This document shows, piece after piece, positions 39,001 to 51,037 of a DNA stretch of 64,000 nt. The notes below the pieces were generated by a model, which searched no databases, was not told the DNA's origin, and worked only from the letters and a program-made list of their open reading frames with translations. A program made the translations under genes and the position numbers. This DNA is from Sipunculus nudus (Eukaryota > Annelida > Sipuncula > Golfingiida > Sipunculidae), in assembly GCA_026874595.1 (NCBI GenBank), contig CM049309.1, positions 72,648,426-72,712,425 of the forward strand, written 5' to 3'. Numbering within the stretch: the first letter of the stretch is position 1; every line of letters begins with the position of its first letter.

Positions 39001-42000
39001 ATACATATTGATCATGAGATGTTACATCACTTCCTGCAGACTGGTGGCGCCACCTGTATTTTTCGATTTTTTACGAATTTTTTTCTCTATTTTTGAGACC
39101 TTTAAAAATGTGAACATCTGTTAACAAGGCACAAATCATAAAGACTGGACTTAGAATCTTAATTCTTGACACACTGAGAGGTCCATGAAAAATCTCCTTG
39201 GAAACAAGAAATTAGGTCTCTGTTACCCATATCCTTTGAGCTATCGGGCCCCAAAGTACCCCCCAGAATAGTAAAAAATTTCATACAAAAACTTCAATAT
39301 CTCAATAACTACATCACTGATGGTCTTCATTTTTGGCATACATATTGATCATGAGATGTTTGATCAGTTCCTGCAGACTGGTGGCGCCACCTGTACTGTT
39401 TGATTTTTTTACGATTTTTTCCTCTATTTTTGAGACCTTTGAGGATGCTGTCATCTGTTAGCGTGGCACAAATCGTAACGACTGGACCTAGAATCTTCAT
39501 TTTCGACACACTGAGAGACCTATGAAAAGTCTCCATGGAAACCAGAAATTAGGCCTCTGTTACCCATATCCTTCGAGCTATGGGGCCCAAAATTACCCCC
39601 CCAGAATAGTCAAAAATTTCATACAAAAACTTCAATATCTCATTAACTACATCACTGATGGTCATGATTTTCGACATACATATTGATCATGAGATGTTTC
39701 AATGTTCACGAATTGTTTTCTCCATTTTTGAGACCTTTAAGGATGTAGTTATCTGTCAACAGGGTACAAATCGTAACGACTGGACCTAGAATCATCGTTC
39801 TTGACACACAGGGAGACCCATGATAAGTCTCCTTGGAAACCTGAAATTTGGCTCTGTTACCCATATCCTTTGAGCTATGGCACTCCAAAGTACAGCTCAG
39901 AATAATGGAAAATTTGATACAAAAGCTAAAGTATCTGAACAACTAATGCAGAGATAACCATAATTGTTTGCATGGATATTGATCATGGAGTGTTTCATAA
40001 GTTTCTGCAGACTGGTGGCACCACCTGTATTTGTTCGTTTTTTTTTACGAAATTTTTCTGTATTTTTGAGACCTTTAAAGATATGAACATCTGTTAACAG
40101 GGCACAAATCATAAAAACTGGACCAAGAATCTTCATTCTTGACACACAGGGAGACCCATGAAAAGTCTCCATGGAAACTTGAAATTAGGTCTCTGTTACC
40201 CATATTCTTTAAGCTGTATGGGTCCAAAATACCCCCCCCCCCCATGAATAATGGAAAATTTGATACAAAAACTGCAGTATTTCAATAACTACAACACTGA
40301 TGGTCATGATTTTCAGCATACATATTGATCATGAGCTGTTCCATCAGTTTCTGCAGACTGGGTGTGCCACCTCTATTTTTTTTTCAAATTTTTACGAATT
40401 TTTTTCTTTTTTTTGAGACCTTTAAAGATGTGGTTATCTGTCAACAGGATACAAATCGCAACAACTGGACCTAGAATCTTCATTCTTGTCATGCAAGGAG
40501 GCCCATAGAAGGTGCCTGTGGAAACTTGAAATTAGGTCTCTGTTACCCATATCCTTCAAGCTATAGGACTCCGAAGTATCCCTCAGAATAATGGACAATT
40601 TGATAAAAAAACTGAAGTATCTGAACAACTAATGCAGAGATCACCATGATTTTTTGCATGGATATTGACCATTAAGTGTTTTTATTAGTTTCTGCAGACT
40701 GGTGGAGCCACCTGTATTTTTGTACCAATTTGCATTGACCTCTGACCTTTCCTCTCTATCCAGTGTCCATTTGTGGGTCTGTTTCCACTCATAAACCCTC
40801 ATATCTTGGGAACCGTTTGACCGATCAGGAAATAAAATTGATACAAATGTAGCCCTTGGATTGCTTTATAACAGACACAAAAAATGGTGGCGCCACCTGT
40901 AACCATGTTTGCACAGTGTCCATCTGTTCATCTGCCTTGGGTTAAAATCACTCATATCTCTGCAGTGAATTGACTAATTCACCTGAAATTCGTCATGTGT
41001 ATACATCCAGGATAGCTTTCTTGATTTTATGACAGGTGGCGCCACCTATGTTCACGTTCATGCTGATGACATCCAAGCTTATATCTCGGGAACCGTTTGA
41101 CCGATCAGGAAATAAAATTTATACAAATGTAGCCCTTTGATAGCTCTGTAACATACACAAAAAATGGTGGCGCCACCTGTAACAATGTTTGCACAGCGTC
41201 TGTCTGTTAGTCTGCCGTGGCCTAAAATTACTCATTTCTCTGTAGTGGTTTGACATAACTGCCTAAAATTTTGCAAGTTTATACATCGTGGACAGCTTTC
41301 TTGATTTTATGACAGGTGGCGCCACCTACATTCTAGTTAACGCTGGACACATCCAACCTCATATCTCAGGAACCATTTGACCGATTGGGCCAAAATTGTG
41401 CATGTGTTTAGATCTCACATAGGTCTTTATCATACACAAAACTGGAGGGGTTACCTGCAAAGATTTTTGCACGGTGTTTGTCTGTTTGTCTGCCATGGGC
41501 AAAAATCGCTCATATACATGTAGTGGTTTGACTTTTCTGCCTAAAATTTTGCAGGTGTATACAACTTGGACAGATTTCTGGATTTGTGGTAGGTGGCACA
41601 ACCTACATACACATTTAGGCTGCAGACATCCATGCTAATATGCAACATACCTCACTCTATTTCCCCTTGCCACTCAATCCATGCCTCACTATCCGATTTT
41701 GGCAGATACATGTAGTCACTTGTTGGTTACCCGTATTCTAGTTTTAAAAGTTTACACATTTTTCTCTATTTTTGAGATATATAAATACAGACTTAATCTT
41801 GGCCTGTTGGTTAATCTGTTTGATGCTTCAGTTGAATGGGTATATACTACCATTCTGGTGATAAAATTTCCTTTTGTGAATCTCTTCCCAGTCAGCTGAG
41901 CATCATGACCCATGGGTCACTTGTTTATGAATTTTTTTCTCTATTTTTGAGACCTTTAAAGATATGAACTGGACCTAGAATCTTCATTCTTGACACACAG

Positions 42001-45000
42001 GGAGACCCATGAAAATTCTCCATGGAAACCTAAAATTAGGTCTCTGTTACCCATATTTTTTAGGCTGTATGGCTCCAAAATACCCCCCCAGAATAATGGA
42101 AAATTTGATACAAAAAGTGCAGTATCTCAATAACTTCAACACTGATGGTCATGATTTTCGGCATTCATATTGATCATGAGCTGTTCCATCAGTTTCTGCA
42201 GACTGAGTGCCACTTCTATTTTTTTTCAAATTTTTATGAATTTTTTTTCTCTTTTTTTGAGACCTTTAAAGATGTGGTTATCTGTCAACAGGGTACAAAT
42301 TGCAACAACTGGACCTAGAAACTTCATTCTTGTCATGCAAGGAGGCCCATGAAGAGTGACTGTGGAAACTAGAAATTAGGTCTCTGTTAGTGTTACCCAT
42401 ATCCTTCAAGCTATAGGACTCTGAAGTATCCCTCAGAATAATGGACAATTTGATACCAAAGCTGAAGTATCTGAACAACTAATGCGGAGATCATCATGAT
42501 TCTTTGCATGCCAATGAATGGATATTGACCATTAAGTGTTTTTATTAGTTTCTGCAGACTGGTGGAGCCACCTGTATTTTTGTATCCTCCAAAAGGAAGT
42601 TTTGCAGATACTATGTTTTTGACCGGGTTCCTCCGCCGCCGCCACGTTTGTTTCCAGAGAGCTCCTCTGAGAAAAATGGACCGATTTTTCCGAAACTTAC
42701 ACCAATTATTGAGTCACATGTGAACTAGTGCCTAACCAATTTGTGTTGACCTCTGACCTTTCCCCTCTATCTAGAGTCCATTTGTGCGTCTGTTTCCACA
42801 CATAAACCCTCATATCTCGGGAACCGATTGACCAATCAGGAAATAAAACTTATACAAATGTAGCCCTTGGATTGCTTTATAACATACACAAAAATGGTGG
42901 CGCCACCTGTAACCATGTTTGCACAGTGTCCATCTGTTCATCTGCCTTGGGTTAAAATCACTCATATCTCTACAGTGAAATGACTAATTCACCTGAAATT
43001 CGGCATGCATATACATCCAGGATAGCTTTCTTGATTTTATAACAGATGGCGCCACCTACATTCACGTTCACTCTGATCACATCCAAGCTCATATCTCCGG
43101 AACCGTTTAACCGATTGGGCCAAAATTTTGCATGTGTATAGATCTCACATAGCTCTTTATCATATGCAAAACTGGTGGCGCCACCTTCAACCATTTTTGC
43201 ACAGCGTCTGTCTGTTTTCTGCCGTGGGATAATGTCGCTCATATCTCGGCAGTGGTTTGACAAATCTGCCTAAAATTTTGCAGTTTTATACATCCTGGAT
43301 AGCTTTCTTGATTTTATGACAGGTGGCGCCACCTACATTCTAGTTTATGCTGCAGACATCCGAGCTCATATCTTGGGAACTGTTTGAACGATTTGGCCAA
43401 AATTTTGCATGTGTATAGATCTCACATAGGTCATTATCATACACAAAACTGGAGGGGCCATCTGCAACCATTTTTGCACAGCGTCTGTCTGTTTGTCTGC
43501 CGTCAGCTAAAATCACTCATATACATGTAGTGGTTTTACTTTTCTGCCTAAAATTTTGCATATGTATACAACTTGGACAGCTTTCTGGATATGTGGTAGG
43601 TGGCACAACCTACATACACATTTAGGCTGCAGACATGCATGCTAATATGCAACATACCTCACTCTATTTCCCCTTGCCACTCAATCCATGCCTCACTTCA
43701 ACCGTTCCACTCTGATTTTGGCGGATACACATAGTCACTTGTCGGCTACCTGTATTCTAGTTTTTAAAGTTTACACATTTTTTCTCTATTTTTGAGATAT
43801 ATAAATACAGACTAAATCTTGGCCTGTTGGTTAATCTGTTTGATGCTTCAGTTGAATGGGTATATACTACCATTCTGATGATAAAATTTCCTTTTGCGAA
43901 TCTCTTCCCAGTCAGCTGAGCGTCATGACCCATGGGTCACTTGTTTTCAAATTTTGACCATTTATGCGGTTCTTTCATTTGAATAATGCAGTATATTAAA
44001 ATGTTTACAATTTACATGGTTGATGACAACCAGGAAATGACCTGCGTCTAGCTATAATGAGCTTCATTCACGGGCGATTAAGTACAAGTGCAAGAGGCAC
44101 GGGTATTGCGTAATCAGTTGGGATTATATCCAGGGCATCGGCCCCTGTGTATTTGACATCCAATTATGTTACAGTAATTCCCAACAAAAACATTTGGTGC
44201 TTGCGTAAGTTTGCAAACATGTAAACGGTAAAAGCCTGTGGGCCATGATATCTGAACTACAGACAGGTGACAAATGGCTGATAACAGCACCGATTAGCCT
44301 CACTCGGTACGGGGATGGCTGCCTGTCCCAAGAAGTCCAATTTAGGTCACGCTGTTCACCTGTGTACTTACACGCGTGGGAAATTATCACTCTGTTCGGA
44401 AGTTCCTACTTAAAAATCACCCCATATCATAGTGAATGACTGCAGCCCTGAGCAAAGCTCGGGGGAAAAAATAGACCGAAGTTCAACCTGACATTGATAT
44501 CGCTATAAACAAAAGAACACAAAGTCAGCAAGACTTATTCAAAATTAGTACTCCACAGAATGTGAAATATATGATTCATTCACAAAAACTTTCATCAAAA
44601 AGATAGGAAAACGGAGTTTGATTAAAGAACGACTGACGTGTTGTCCACGTGTGGCCCTGGCTTCCGTGCTCTCACTTTGCGGTTCGCTATGCTGGATACC
44701 TACGCTGCATATATGCAGTTATATCGCATGTAATTGTTCATTAGTGCGTCCGTCTGTGGAGGCAAGGAAGACCGGATTTAATTAAAACTTGAATAAAACT
44801 GTCTTTTACGGCCTTGTGTTTTCTCAGAATGTATCATAAAAATCTCTGATAATAAAATTCCTGCCCTAGATCCAGGGATATGACCAAGCCGAGGACAGCT
44901 TACACTGTCACGTGGCCTTTTCAGGCGACTCGCTTGGTCGCGCGTTCTTTTCAATTTAGATTAGATAAAATGTAGAGAAGTCCGCGACAATCCCTGTTTT

Positions 45001-48000
45001 AGTAACATGCTTAAATAGTCATGTTTTTTATTGATATCTGACACAAACAGTCATTAGAAGTTTAAAAATAAATGAGCAATGACGAAAAGTGTGAGAAATC
45101 CTTGGCTGTTCTATTACCGCACACCTGCCGATTCTGGGTGTCAGACTATCTTCATTTCTGCAAAATACTTAAAGTATCGACCTGTTATATTTATTAATCT
45201 TAGAGTCTTTATGATGCCCAATAACTTTTAAATAGATTGCACAACAAAACAAATGACATTTTTACAGTTTTGGCCCCAGAATGGCTTGAAAAAATCTTGA
45301 CCTGATATTTAACCTGAAAATTATACTCGACTTATATGCGAGATCGACTTATATGCGAGTTTTTAAGGTACTTTATATGGTTGACATGAGTTGAGAAGCC
45401 AGGTTTCAATTTTTTGAGACCCACTTTTTTCCTACCTAAATATGAATGTATAAATAAACTCATCATCCCCTATACCCCACCCCTGTACTACGGGGGCAGG
45501 CTCAATTGCTTTGGTTGCAGCACTTGGAGGGCAAAGCACTATTCAAAATCAAGGCAATACAAACACAAAAATTATGACACTTAAAATGTTCAAATAGAGA
45601 TATGTGTAAAAAAAATACATATTACATGCAAATTAAATGTGAATTACATACATGGTCAGGTAATATAAGGTGAAAGTAAATCAAAGTTAATCTGATGAGC
45701 CATTTTTATTCAAGAATGACCAAATGGCAAAGGATTATTGCATACAACTATACATTAATTGATTTATATATACAACTACATATATTTTTTTCCTATTTAT
45801 ATCTGTTTTACTAACGAATAGGTAAAATTGTAAGTTACATAATATAAGTTACTGTATATAAGTCATAGTATTTAAATTACACTTGTGACAGTAAATAAAG
45901 TGACAGTATATAAAGTTACAGTTTGGAAGTTACATTATATAAGTTACAGTTAATAAAATACAGTATATAAGTTACAGTTCATAAGTTACAGTATATAAGT
46001 TACAGTTAATAAGTTACAGTATATAAGTTACAATTCTTAAGTTACATTATATAAGTTACAGTTCATAAGTAATATTATATAAGTTACATTTCATAAATAA
46101 CAGTATATAAGTTAGTTCATAAGTTACAGTATATAAGTCACAAGTTGTAAGTTACGGTATATAAGGCACAAGTCTTAAGTAACAGCATATAAGTCACAAG
46201 TCATAAGTTACAGTATATAAAGCACAAGTCATCAGTTACAGTATATAAGTTACCAGTCTTAAGTTACAGTATATTAGTCACAAGTGGTAAGTTACAGTAC
46301 ATAAGTCACAAGTTGTAAGTTACAGTATATAAGTCACAAGTTGTAAGTTACTGTACACAAGTCACAAGTCTTAAATTACAGTATATAAAGCACAAGTCGT
46401 AAGTTACAGTATATAAGTCACAAGTCTTAAGTTACAGTATATAAAGCACAAGTGGTAAGTTACATTATATAAAGCACAAGTTGTAAGTTACAGTGTATAA
46501 GTCACAAGTCTTAAGTTACAGTATTTAAAGCACAAGTCGTAAGTTACAGTGTATAAGTCACAAGTCTTAAGTTACAGTATATCAGTCACAAGTCTTAAGT
46601 TTCAGTCACAAGTTGTAAGTTACAGTATATACCATATATACTTGGGTGCTTGCCCTGATGAGAATGTTTTGTGTGTTTAGATCTCCACTGAAGCACAGGG
46701 TCAAAAATGGTCAGAGGCTACATCTCCTGCCAGAAATTATGTTCCACACACTGTACAAAACAATGCCATGAAAACCTCCGCCACCTACGCGGGATCAGCC
46801 ACCAGTATGGAAGATGCGTTTGGAATGTCAAGGTAGGATTCAGAAATGGTAGGATGCCCTGGTTTTATAATAACCAGTGAAACATGCATCTTTTAATGGC
46901 AGTATAATTATGGTTTTCAAATGAACAGTTAGGACAAAGAAAGGTCGGGTTCTCAGGCAATTTTTTTTATATCATTACAGGAGGGTGAATTTATATTTTT
47001 CTTTTTTATATTTTAAATTTTGGATACAATTTGGATGGGCAGATTAAAGAATGATTATAATACAGCTTGTTTGCTGAACAAGTAATAGCACCTTATAACA
47101 AAACAAAAACTTATTTAGGTGTTTATTATTTATTTTCTAAGGGAAATGTCAAAGTTTCTGGAGTTCAAAATCAATACATTTCCACTCAAAATAAAAATAT
47201 TACAGGGGTATCAAAATTTATGCCTGTGGCACCTGAGAAATCGATCTTATTACTCTTTTTGCATTAAACTGTCTTATAATAGTAATGTAGTCTTGGTTTT
47301 GCAATGATCAGTCAAACGCTTGCTTTGTCATACAGAGGAAAACATAATGGAGATCTAAACATAGTGTCTTCATGAATATTAAAACTGGCATTCAGTTGAC
47401 CTGTAAAATTCCATAAATTATATTTCTGTAACAGCCAGTATTTTGTTTAGGAAAATGTTTGAACTTTTATAAGCAAAGGCTTATGGGATTCCTAATCTGA
47501 CTGTACATGAATTCATGATTCATAAACAGAAGTCTGTATAACTGGCTAGGGGTGTTAAAAACAGTCCACCCAGTTGGTCACAGTTCTAAACTTAAAAAAG
47601 GATATGGTATACTTAAGTAACCAATCTGCATAAAAACAGGTTACTTTTGAATAATTGAATGCTTAAACATGTTATACATATAAAACACTATTGGCTTTCT
47701 CAAAGAAAACTTCAGATTAAAATGTTTTAAAGTCAGCTCTGTAGTGGGATCTTTTCTTTCAGAGAAGAAATTTCAAGACAAAAGGATGACTTCTTTACAA
47801 AAAGACAAGCTGAAAATGCCTCAAGACCTGCGTAAGTGAATTCTTTGATATACATATTAACTTTTAGATAAAAAAAAATCCAGACTTATGGTTGTCTTTC
47901 AGGAAGAATCAAGCTCAAGAAGAATCCTGTGATTGCGGCATGTAACCACCAAAAAGATTTATATATTTAGGAAGGTAGAACTTTCATCAATGGTGGTTCA

Positions 48001-51000
48001 AATTAGCATCTTAAAATATAAAATACGCATTAAACCCTTTGCTGTTCTGGTTTCATTTGAATCTTTGACCATGAAAAAATAGGTCTTGGCACAAAATTTG
48101 ACCAATACTCATAGTTAGTTCTTGAAGTATTGAAGAAAGCAATGGTGGCCCTAATTTGCTTATTACAAAAGTTGTCCAAAGTTATCATGAAGAAAACCCA
48201 TTGCAAAAGTATCAGTGGACTGCTACAATCACAAATCCATCAAAAAACCTTGTACTCTAGACAATTCATAGGTACTCCCTACTGGCAGCTTGACTTCAAA
48301 GATTGTTTTTATTCACAAACATGTTCCTGTGCATTCTTCAAGAAAACTGTAACCAACTTCTTACCAACACCACCAGGTGGCGCGAGAATGCGGTAAAGGC
48401 CGACAACAATGGTGACAAGGTCAGAAATCCCTACCCACTATTGGACTGTTTATTTTAATTTTATTGATGAAATAAGGTTAAATTTTTCATTATATGCAGT
48501 GTATCTTCTATATTGAGAAACATCATTTAATTCAAATACACTATTGATTGGTAATGGAATCCTGTGTATGTGACTGATGTGTTTTGGTATTGGAATAGGC
48601 ATTATTATTTAGATCAAGAACATGTTTGGAGAATGAAAACATGCCCCTGGTGGAATCTAGGTGCATGCATGACCTTATCATTTAATAAATAAAAACATGG
48701 TGATTTTAATGGCTGGAACAGTTTGTCAGGACCCAGAAGAAAACCATACAGGGATGCTTAATAGGTTTGGGGCACATATTAGGTCATATACGGTAATTAT
48801 GGTCATATCATTGTCAGATCTGTGCAAATGGTGGATTTATTGTGAATGTGCAACATATTTTTTTTTTATATTTCACACACAAACTGCTTCAAGTTCTTTG
48901 GTGAATTAGAAAAATAGTGACCTTGACTTTGATCTTCCAGATCAAACTTGCTGAAATAGTCTAAATTCAGGCTTTTAAATGTCTAAAAAACATTCTCGTG
49001 CAACTTGTCTTGATGTTTGATGTTCAAGATGATATGTTATTAGGTTATTATGAACATCTATAAACAGCATAATATATATCACAGATACAGCTTATTTAGA
49101 TTGCTGAATAAAGTATGTATTGTATATGGGCATCACATGTAAACACCTGGTAGCAGTCATAGTGAAAATTATGAGATATCTGCTTTTGCAACTGTTAAAA
49201 AAGTCCTCGTAGTTGTAAACAAGACTAGCCTTATACCCATAATTTCAACATGCAACCTCATGCCAACCTGTGACATCCAGGTTTGGTGTGTATGCAAAAT
49301 GGCAGCCCCCATGAGAGGTTTAGAGTAACAGGGGGAATTAAACCAGTCAGAGTTTGATAAGGCTGCAGGGATATGACATGAAAGTACTCAGATGACAGCA
49401 TCAGGGTGAGAATCTATCTACATCTATCTGGTCTTGGCATCGGTGTGAAAACAGCCAACATGTAGAACACAGAGAGGCCCAGCTTGGTGTAGCACAATGT
49501 CACAACAACATGCTGCTTTATGTTTAATTCCATCATTTTATTACATTGTTGTTCTTTGGATCTTTGTAGTGATTTGCCACCGAGCCAAGGAGGGCGGTAT
49601 TCCGGCTTTGGTAACACAGTTGAACCACAGAAGAGAGATGATGACTACTTGGCTTCAGCTATGTCAGCTTTATCTACAGTAAGTTATCTTTAAAACAAGT
49701 GAAGTGTGGTCGTTGTCTCAACTACAGTTGACTCCAGCAGTAGTATGAGTTTACATATTGAAAGTGATTCATATTGTTGTGACAGGGTCACTTTTTTACT
49801 CAAGGCTAGATCTTAGTTGTTGGCAACCCCATACCATCTGTGTTTGCTATGTTTGTATCAAGTTACTATTTATTTAATGATATGAGTTTTTACCCACCAT
49901 GTTACTTTTGTTAGTCTTTTCTGAAACATTTGGTTTTCAGTATATTTGAATGGAAGAACATGGTGTTTTGGACAAGAGAACACGGGGTCTTTCACATTGC
50001 TTTGCCCTCCTTTTTGTTTACAGAATATGCCCATCTCTCCGGTATCCGTTAAATAAATAATCAACTGCTACAGGCTCCCGTTTCTCGTTTTGATTTAAAC
50101 TGGTGTCCTGCCTTCTACTGAACCATAGAATTAAGAAATCTTTGCCTTGTTTATCAAGACAAGAACAGTTGTCCTGTATATTTTGAATGTAGTTGTCGAA
50201 GGTTATACCACTGTGTTCTTGCTTATATGACATAACCCAAATGTTCCGTCATTGATGATTGTGGAACTGTGTGCTTCATTAATTTTACATTCTTTTTTAT
50301 TTCTAGGTTTGTGTTATCAAATAGAAAAAAAGGCATAACTCTCATCATACATATTTGAAGAAGACTTATAACTGATTAGACAGAACTGTATCTATGTATG
50401 AAATAGTACATATATTACTGGAAAAAAGTGTTATATGACATGGTCCCTAAGCAGTGACCACACGTGGGAATGTTTCTAAGGCTTGTTACTTATTTTGTAT
50501 GACAGGTTATATTGCCAAAAAAGTTCTGACAAGTTTTGTTCTTTTTTAATCATCTTAATTAACAAGATGGTAATTTTATCACAAGTCATAATCTAAATTG
50601 CCCAATTAATACCAAAGTGTGCCTGTGCTGTATGTTTGATAACATATTGTTTTATTCACACCATGTTCACATCTGATGTTGAACACTTTTTTTTTGTTTA
50701 AAACATAGCATATTAATGGTTCTTGTGTTAAGACAGGTATATGCAAGTTTATTGGAGGCTAGTTTTCCATGGGCATAATTCTGCCACTTGATACATTCAG
50801 TTGGCACAGCTTCTGATATTTCTGGACATTTCCTTAGCCTGGCAATTGAGGAATTATGTGACAACAGTTGTGTGCTGCCATTGTCAATTATGAATAAGTT
50901 GTGAGAGAATATGAAGTTTTATATAATTCAGTGAACTGTTATATGTTACAAGTGTAATATTGGTTATATTGATTTCACAGGGTTGGTCATCATTTGCAAC

Positions 51001-51037
51001 AGGAGCAAGTAAAATTGCAAACACAGCTTCAGATAAG
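30024..51037 (+). CDS. ARFGAP1: ADP-ribosylation factor GTPase-activating protein 1 (5' and middle part)
   Basis: Activates GTP hydrolysis by Arf1 on Golgi membranes, driving COPI coat turnover. Coding exons are 30024-30083, 36168-36277, 36906-37077, 46681-46832, 47763-47831, 49570-49678 and 50981-51037: 729 nt, 243 codons, no stop, all introns GT-AG with matching phases. The start [20 protein letters not shown] matches animal ARFGAP1. The ArfGAP zinc finger is C22-x2-C25-x16-C42-x2-C45, followed by the catalytic arginine finger R50 (CSGKHR). [12 protein letters not shown] and [13 protein letters not shown] complete the domain. After a polar linker, [12 protein letters not shown] plus [16 protein letters not shown] forms the first ALPS curvature-sensing segment. 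Human ARFGAP1 is about 406 residues, so roughly 40% (second ALPS, C-terminus) is missing and probably lies past 64000. Intron 1 is 6.1 kb and intron 3 is 9.6 kb, both packed with transposons. Confidence 0.95.
30174..30657. mobile_element. hAT-like MITE with 8-bp target duplication
   Basis: Element 30182-30649 (468 bp) is flanked by identical 8-mers TCTTGTCA at 30174-30181 and 30650-30657. Terminal inverted repeats of about 50 bases start GGTCCKCCTAAACACC. Each arm contains the palindrome CCCAAAACACC/GGTGTTTTGGG. There is no transposase. The 8-bp duplication fits hAT (also P); the family call is inference. It sits in ARFGAP1 intron 1. Confidence 0.88.
30752..34572. repeat. related repeat arms around a foldback element
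   Basis: The stretches 30752-31072 and 34200-34572 share pieces. 'AAATGTGGGTTC' / 'AACCCACATTT' pairs and 'tgtcaatgaYgtc' are in the same orientation. 'ggtcttcatttccg.tta' at 31021-31037 matches the complement of 34250-34275. They flank about 3.1 kb that includes the foldback element at 31591-33523. Exact limits and class are unclear. Confidence 0.4.
31585..33529. mobile_element. foldback-type element with hairpins inside its termini
   Basis: Element 31591-33523 (1,933 bp) is flanked by GTTACC at 31585-31590 and 33524-33529. Terminal inverted repeats CAGGYCTTGCCTTTTGA are 16/17 identical. Each end carries two stem-loops. On the left these are 31617-31636 (GGGAGTGA/TCACTCCC) and 31648-31670 (AAGGCGAGT/ACTCGCCTT). 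On the right they are 33436-33459 (AGGAGAGC/GCTCTCCT) and 33472-33507 (AGGCGAGCGAT/ATCGCTCGCCT). The middle has no recognised transposase. Superfamily undetermined. It lies in ARFGAP1 intron 1. Confidence 0.8.
35540..35813. mobile_element. piggyBac-like MITE in TTAA
   Basis: Element 35544-35809 (266 bp) lies between TTAA at 35540-35543 and 35810-35813. The terminal inverted repeat is CCCTTTACTGTTTA / TAAACAGTAAAGGG. A TTAA target with CCC-starting termini is diagnostic for piggyBac-type insertion. It encodes nothing. Confidence 0.85.
36168..36277 (+). CDS. ARFGAP1: ARFGAP1 coding exon 2 (zinc finger)
   Basis: Acceptor atttccag, donor gtcaga. Encodes all four zinc-binding cysteines, WVSVTYGIW and the arginine finger R50, ending two bases into the Ser-57 codon. 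Confidence 0.96.
36906..37077 (+). CDS. ARFGAP1: ARFGAP1 coding exon 3
   Basis: Acceptor ttttcag, donor gtgagt. Encodes residues 57-114, the rest of the ArfGAP domain. An open frame runs on past the donor to 37170, but it is intronic. Confidence 0.96.
37356..43947 (+). repeat. family A mega-array (hairpin-ended modular repeat)
   Basis: Fills most of ARFGAP1 intron 3. There are two 5' ends with the family hairpin and (GTCY)n (37363 and 38714) and two 3' ends with the TGACCCATGGGTCA palindrome and CTTGTTT (near 41926 and 43947). Inner units of about 336 bp each carry 'ctggacctagaatctt', 'ttcgagctatggggcc', 'actgatggtcatgattttt' and 'ctggtggcgccacctgta'; the last recurs near 37674, 38010, 38350, 38686, 39041 and 39378. 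The block 40050-41926 is repeated as 41927-43947. A fragment of another repeat sits at about 42586-42736. Many minus-strand frames of 60-100 codons here are the same repeat peptide and not genes. Confidence 0.85.
45830..46632 (+). repeat. 14/28-bp minisatellite
   Basis: About 800 bases of diverged 14-bp monomers of the types AAGTTACAGTATAT and AAGTCACAAGTCTT. The first half is mostly type-1-like pairs and the second half alternates the two types as about 27-28-bp dimers. It ends 48 bases before ARFGAP1 coding exon 4. Confidence 0.92.
46681..46832 (+). CDS. ARFGAP1: ARFGAP1 coding exon 4 (linker)
   Basis: Acceptor gtgtgtttag, donor gtagga. Encodes [20 protein letters not shown] and a Ser/Thr-rich linker, matching the EGREWSLESSPAQNW region of the human protein. 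The minisatellite at 45830-46632 ends 48 bases before it. Confidence 0.9.
47763..47831 (+). CDS. ARFGAP1: ARFGAP1 coding exon 5
   Basis: Acceptor tttctttcag, donor gtaagt. Encodes [16 protein letters not shown], which fits the FFxxKQxENASRP motif of insect and other invertebrate ARFGAP1. Confidence 0.92.
47902..47945 (+). other. possible alternative ARFGAP1 terminal exon
   Basis: A good acceptor (gttgtctttcag, AG at 47901-47902) precedes 43 bases that, spliced from exon 5 (donor at 47832), read [14 protein letters not shown] and stop at TAA. Skipping exons 6 and 7 would give a protein without the ALPS motif. No poly(A) signal was checked and no homology is known, so this may be chance. Confidence 0.2.
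49223..49415. repeat. dispersed repeat, family G, copy 2
   Basis: Matches 5063-5252 over about 190 bases, in the same orientation, with small indels. It lies in ARFGAP1 intron 5 and ends about 155 bases before exon 6. Confidence 0.65.
49570..49678 (+). CDS. ARFGAP1: ARFGAP1 coding exon 6
   Basis: Acceptor tctttgtag, donor gtaagt. Encodes GGRYSGFGN, comparable to human GNRYVGFGN, then [14 protein letters not shown], the front half of ALPS motif 1. Confidence 0.93.
50981..51037 (+). CDS. ARFGAP1: ARFGAP1 coding exon 7 (ALPS motif)
   Basis: Acceptor gatttcacag, donor gtaaga. Encodes [19 protein letters not shown], the Ser/Thr-rich amphipathic half of ALPS motif 1. The following exon was not found in the remaining 13 kb. 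Confidence 0.93.

Noticed and set aside
37234-42478. Recurrent minus-strand frames with a [15 protein letters not shown]-like peptide
   Set aside because: They recur once per 336-bp unit of the family A array with differing starts and stops and no gene structure.
45830-46632. Regular repeats resembling a CRISPR array at first glance
   Set aside because: The 14-bp units are contiguous, diverged and lack unique spacers, and the genome is animal.
48033-48400. A possible second piggyBac-like MITE starting TTAAACCCTTTGCTG
   Set aside because: No inverted partner end was found downstream.
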